Shown here one piece after another: positions 5,016-5,173 of a DNA stretch of 5,173 nucleotides. Each line of letters starts with the position of its first letter. Position 1 is the first letter of the stretch. The DNA is taken from contig JALRKU010000078.1 in NCBI GenBank assembly GCA_023254755.1, forward strand, positions 1 through 5,173, given 5' to 3'. The position numbers and the translations under genes are program-made. Below the pieces are notes generated by a model. It did not search any database. It saw nothing but the letters and a program-made list of their open reading frames with translations, and had not been told where the DNA came from. Origin of the DNA: Aeromicrobium sp. Lineage in GTDB: Bacteria; Actinomycetota; Actinomycetes; Propionibacteriales; Nocardioidaceae.

Positions 5016-5173
5016 TCAGGAGAGCTCCGCGGCCACCGCGTCGACCAACGCGTCGACCGTCGACTCCTCGAGACGGCCGCCGTCGGCGTCCAGGACGTAG
5101 AACACGTCGCGCGCCTCGGCGCCGTAGGTGGACAGGTGCGCCGACCGGATGCTGAGCCCGGCGTCGGCGATCG
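5016..5173 (-). CDS. glnD: Protein-PII uridylyltransferase GlnD, C-terminal end (partial)
   Basis: This is the last 51 codons and the TGA stop (5018-5016) of a minus-strand gene entering from the right edge; I translated it by hand. The peptide begins IADAGLSIRSAHLSTYG and continues ARDVFYVLDADGGRL, the hallmark of the final ACT domain of GlnD (the DVFYV strand and IRSAH segment are typical). GlnD uridylylates or adenylylates the PII protein in response to glutamine; the ACT domains sense glutamine. The call is supported by synteny, since actinobacteria commonly carry amtB-glnB/K-glnD upstream of ffh on the same strand. The catalytic nucleotidyltransferase and HD domains are outside the window. 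Another ACT-domain protein is possible but less likely. Confidence 0.85.
   Translation of the reverse strand, partial: IADAGLSIRSAHLSTYGAEARDVFYVLDADGGRLEESTVDALVDAVAAELS

Noticed and set aside
5035..5065. Near-tandem CGCGTCGACC repeat
   Set aside because: It lies within the glnD coding sequence and simply encodes the repetitive VDALVDAVA helix with high-GC codons.
1..5173. CRISPR arrays, tRNA/rRNA genes, SRP RNA, transposases, integrases or attachment sites
   Set aside because: None was seen: coding genes fill nearly the whole window, and the gaps (39-69 bp and 10 bp) are too short to hold them.

Overview
This window is high-GC DNA with strongly G/C-ending codons. It looks like an actinobacterial chromosome, possibly Nocardioides/Aeromicrobium-like (inference from gene types and gene order only). 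Coding density is very high: the longest stretch without a gene is 69 bp. There is no tRNA, rRNA, CRISPR array, insertion sequence or prophage signature. The large open frames antisense to the real genes are composition artefacts.

Layout, left to right. (1) Positions 1-1441, minus strand: an ABC exporter half-transporter (membrane domain plus ATPase), cut by the left edge inside its ABC signature motif. (2) 1511-2047, minus: a 178-residue ABATE/CGNR zinc-finger putative transcription regulator with a GTG start. (3) 2087-3079, plus: an EamA/DMT ten-helix transporter, divergent from the regulator across only 39 bp. (4) 3063-4604, minus: ffh, the signal recognition particle GTPase, overlapping the EamA gene tail-to-tail by 17 bp. 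(5) 4646-5005, plus: a small ArsC-family reductase, divergent from ffh across 41 bp. (6) 5016-5173, minus: the last 51 residues of glnD, the PII uridylyltransferase.

The right half is the conserved actinobacterial glnD-ffh neighbourhood (nitrogen signalling next to protein targeting). A plus-strand arsC-like gene sits between the two, and the EamA gene runs into the 3' end of ffh. The left half looks like a small transport and regulation module: a CGNR regulator between a divergent DMT transporter and a same-strand ABC exporter.

The most interesting signal is regulatory. All five start codons visible here have a TAnnnT -10-like hexamer 6-9 bp upstream and no well-placed Shine-Dalgarno, as expected for leaderless or near-leaderless mRNAs. 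In the 39-bp CGNR/EamA gap, two antiparallel promoters overlap so that each one's -10 lies on or beside the other's -35. A perfect GTCATGAC palindrome sits on the shared elements, and related copies lie in both flanking genes. This suggests a compact mutually exclusive or autoregulated switch. I found no clear evidence of an entirely new enzymatic or defence system.
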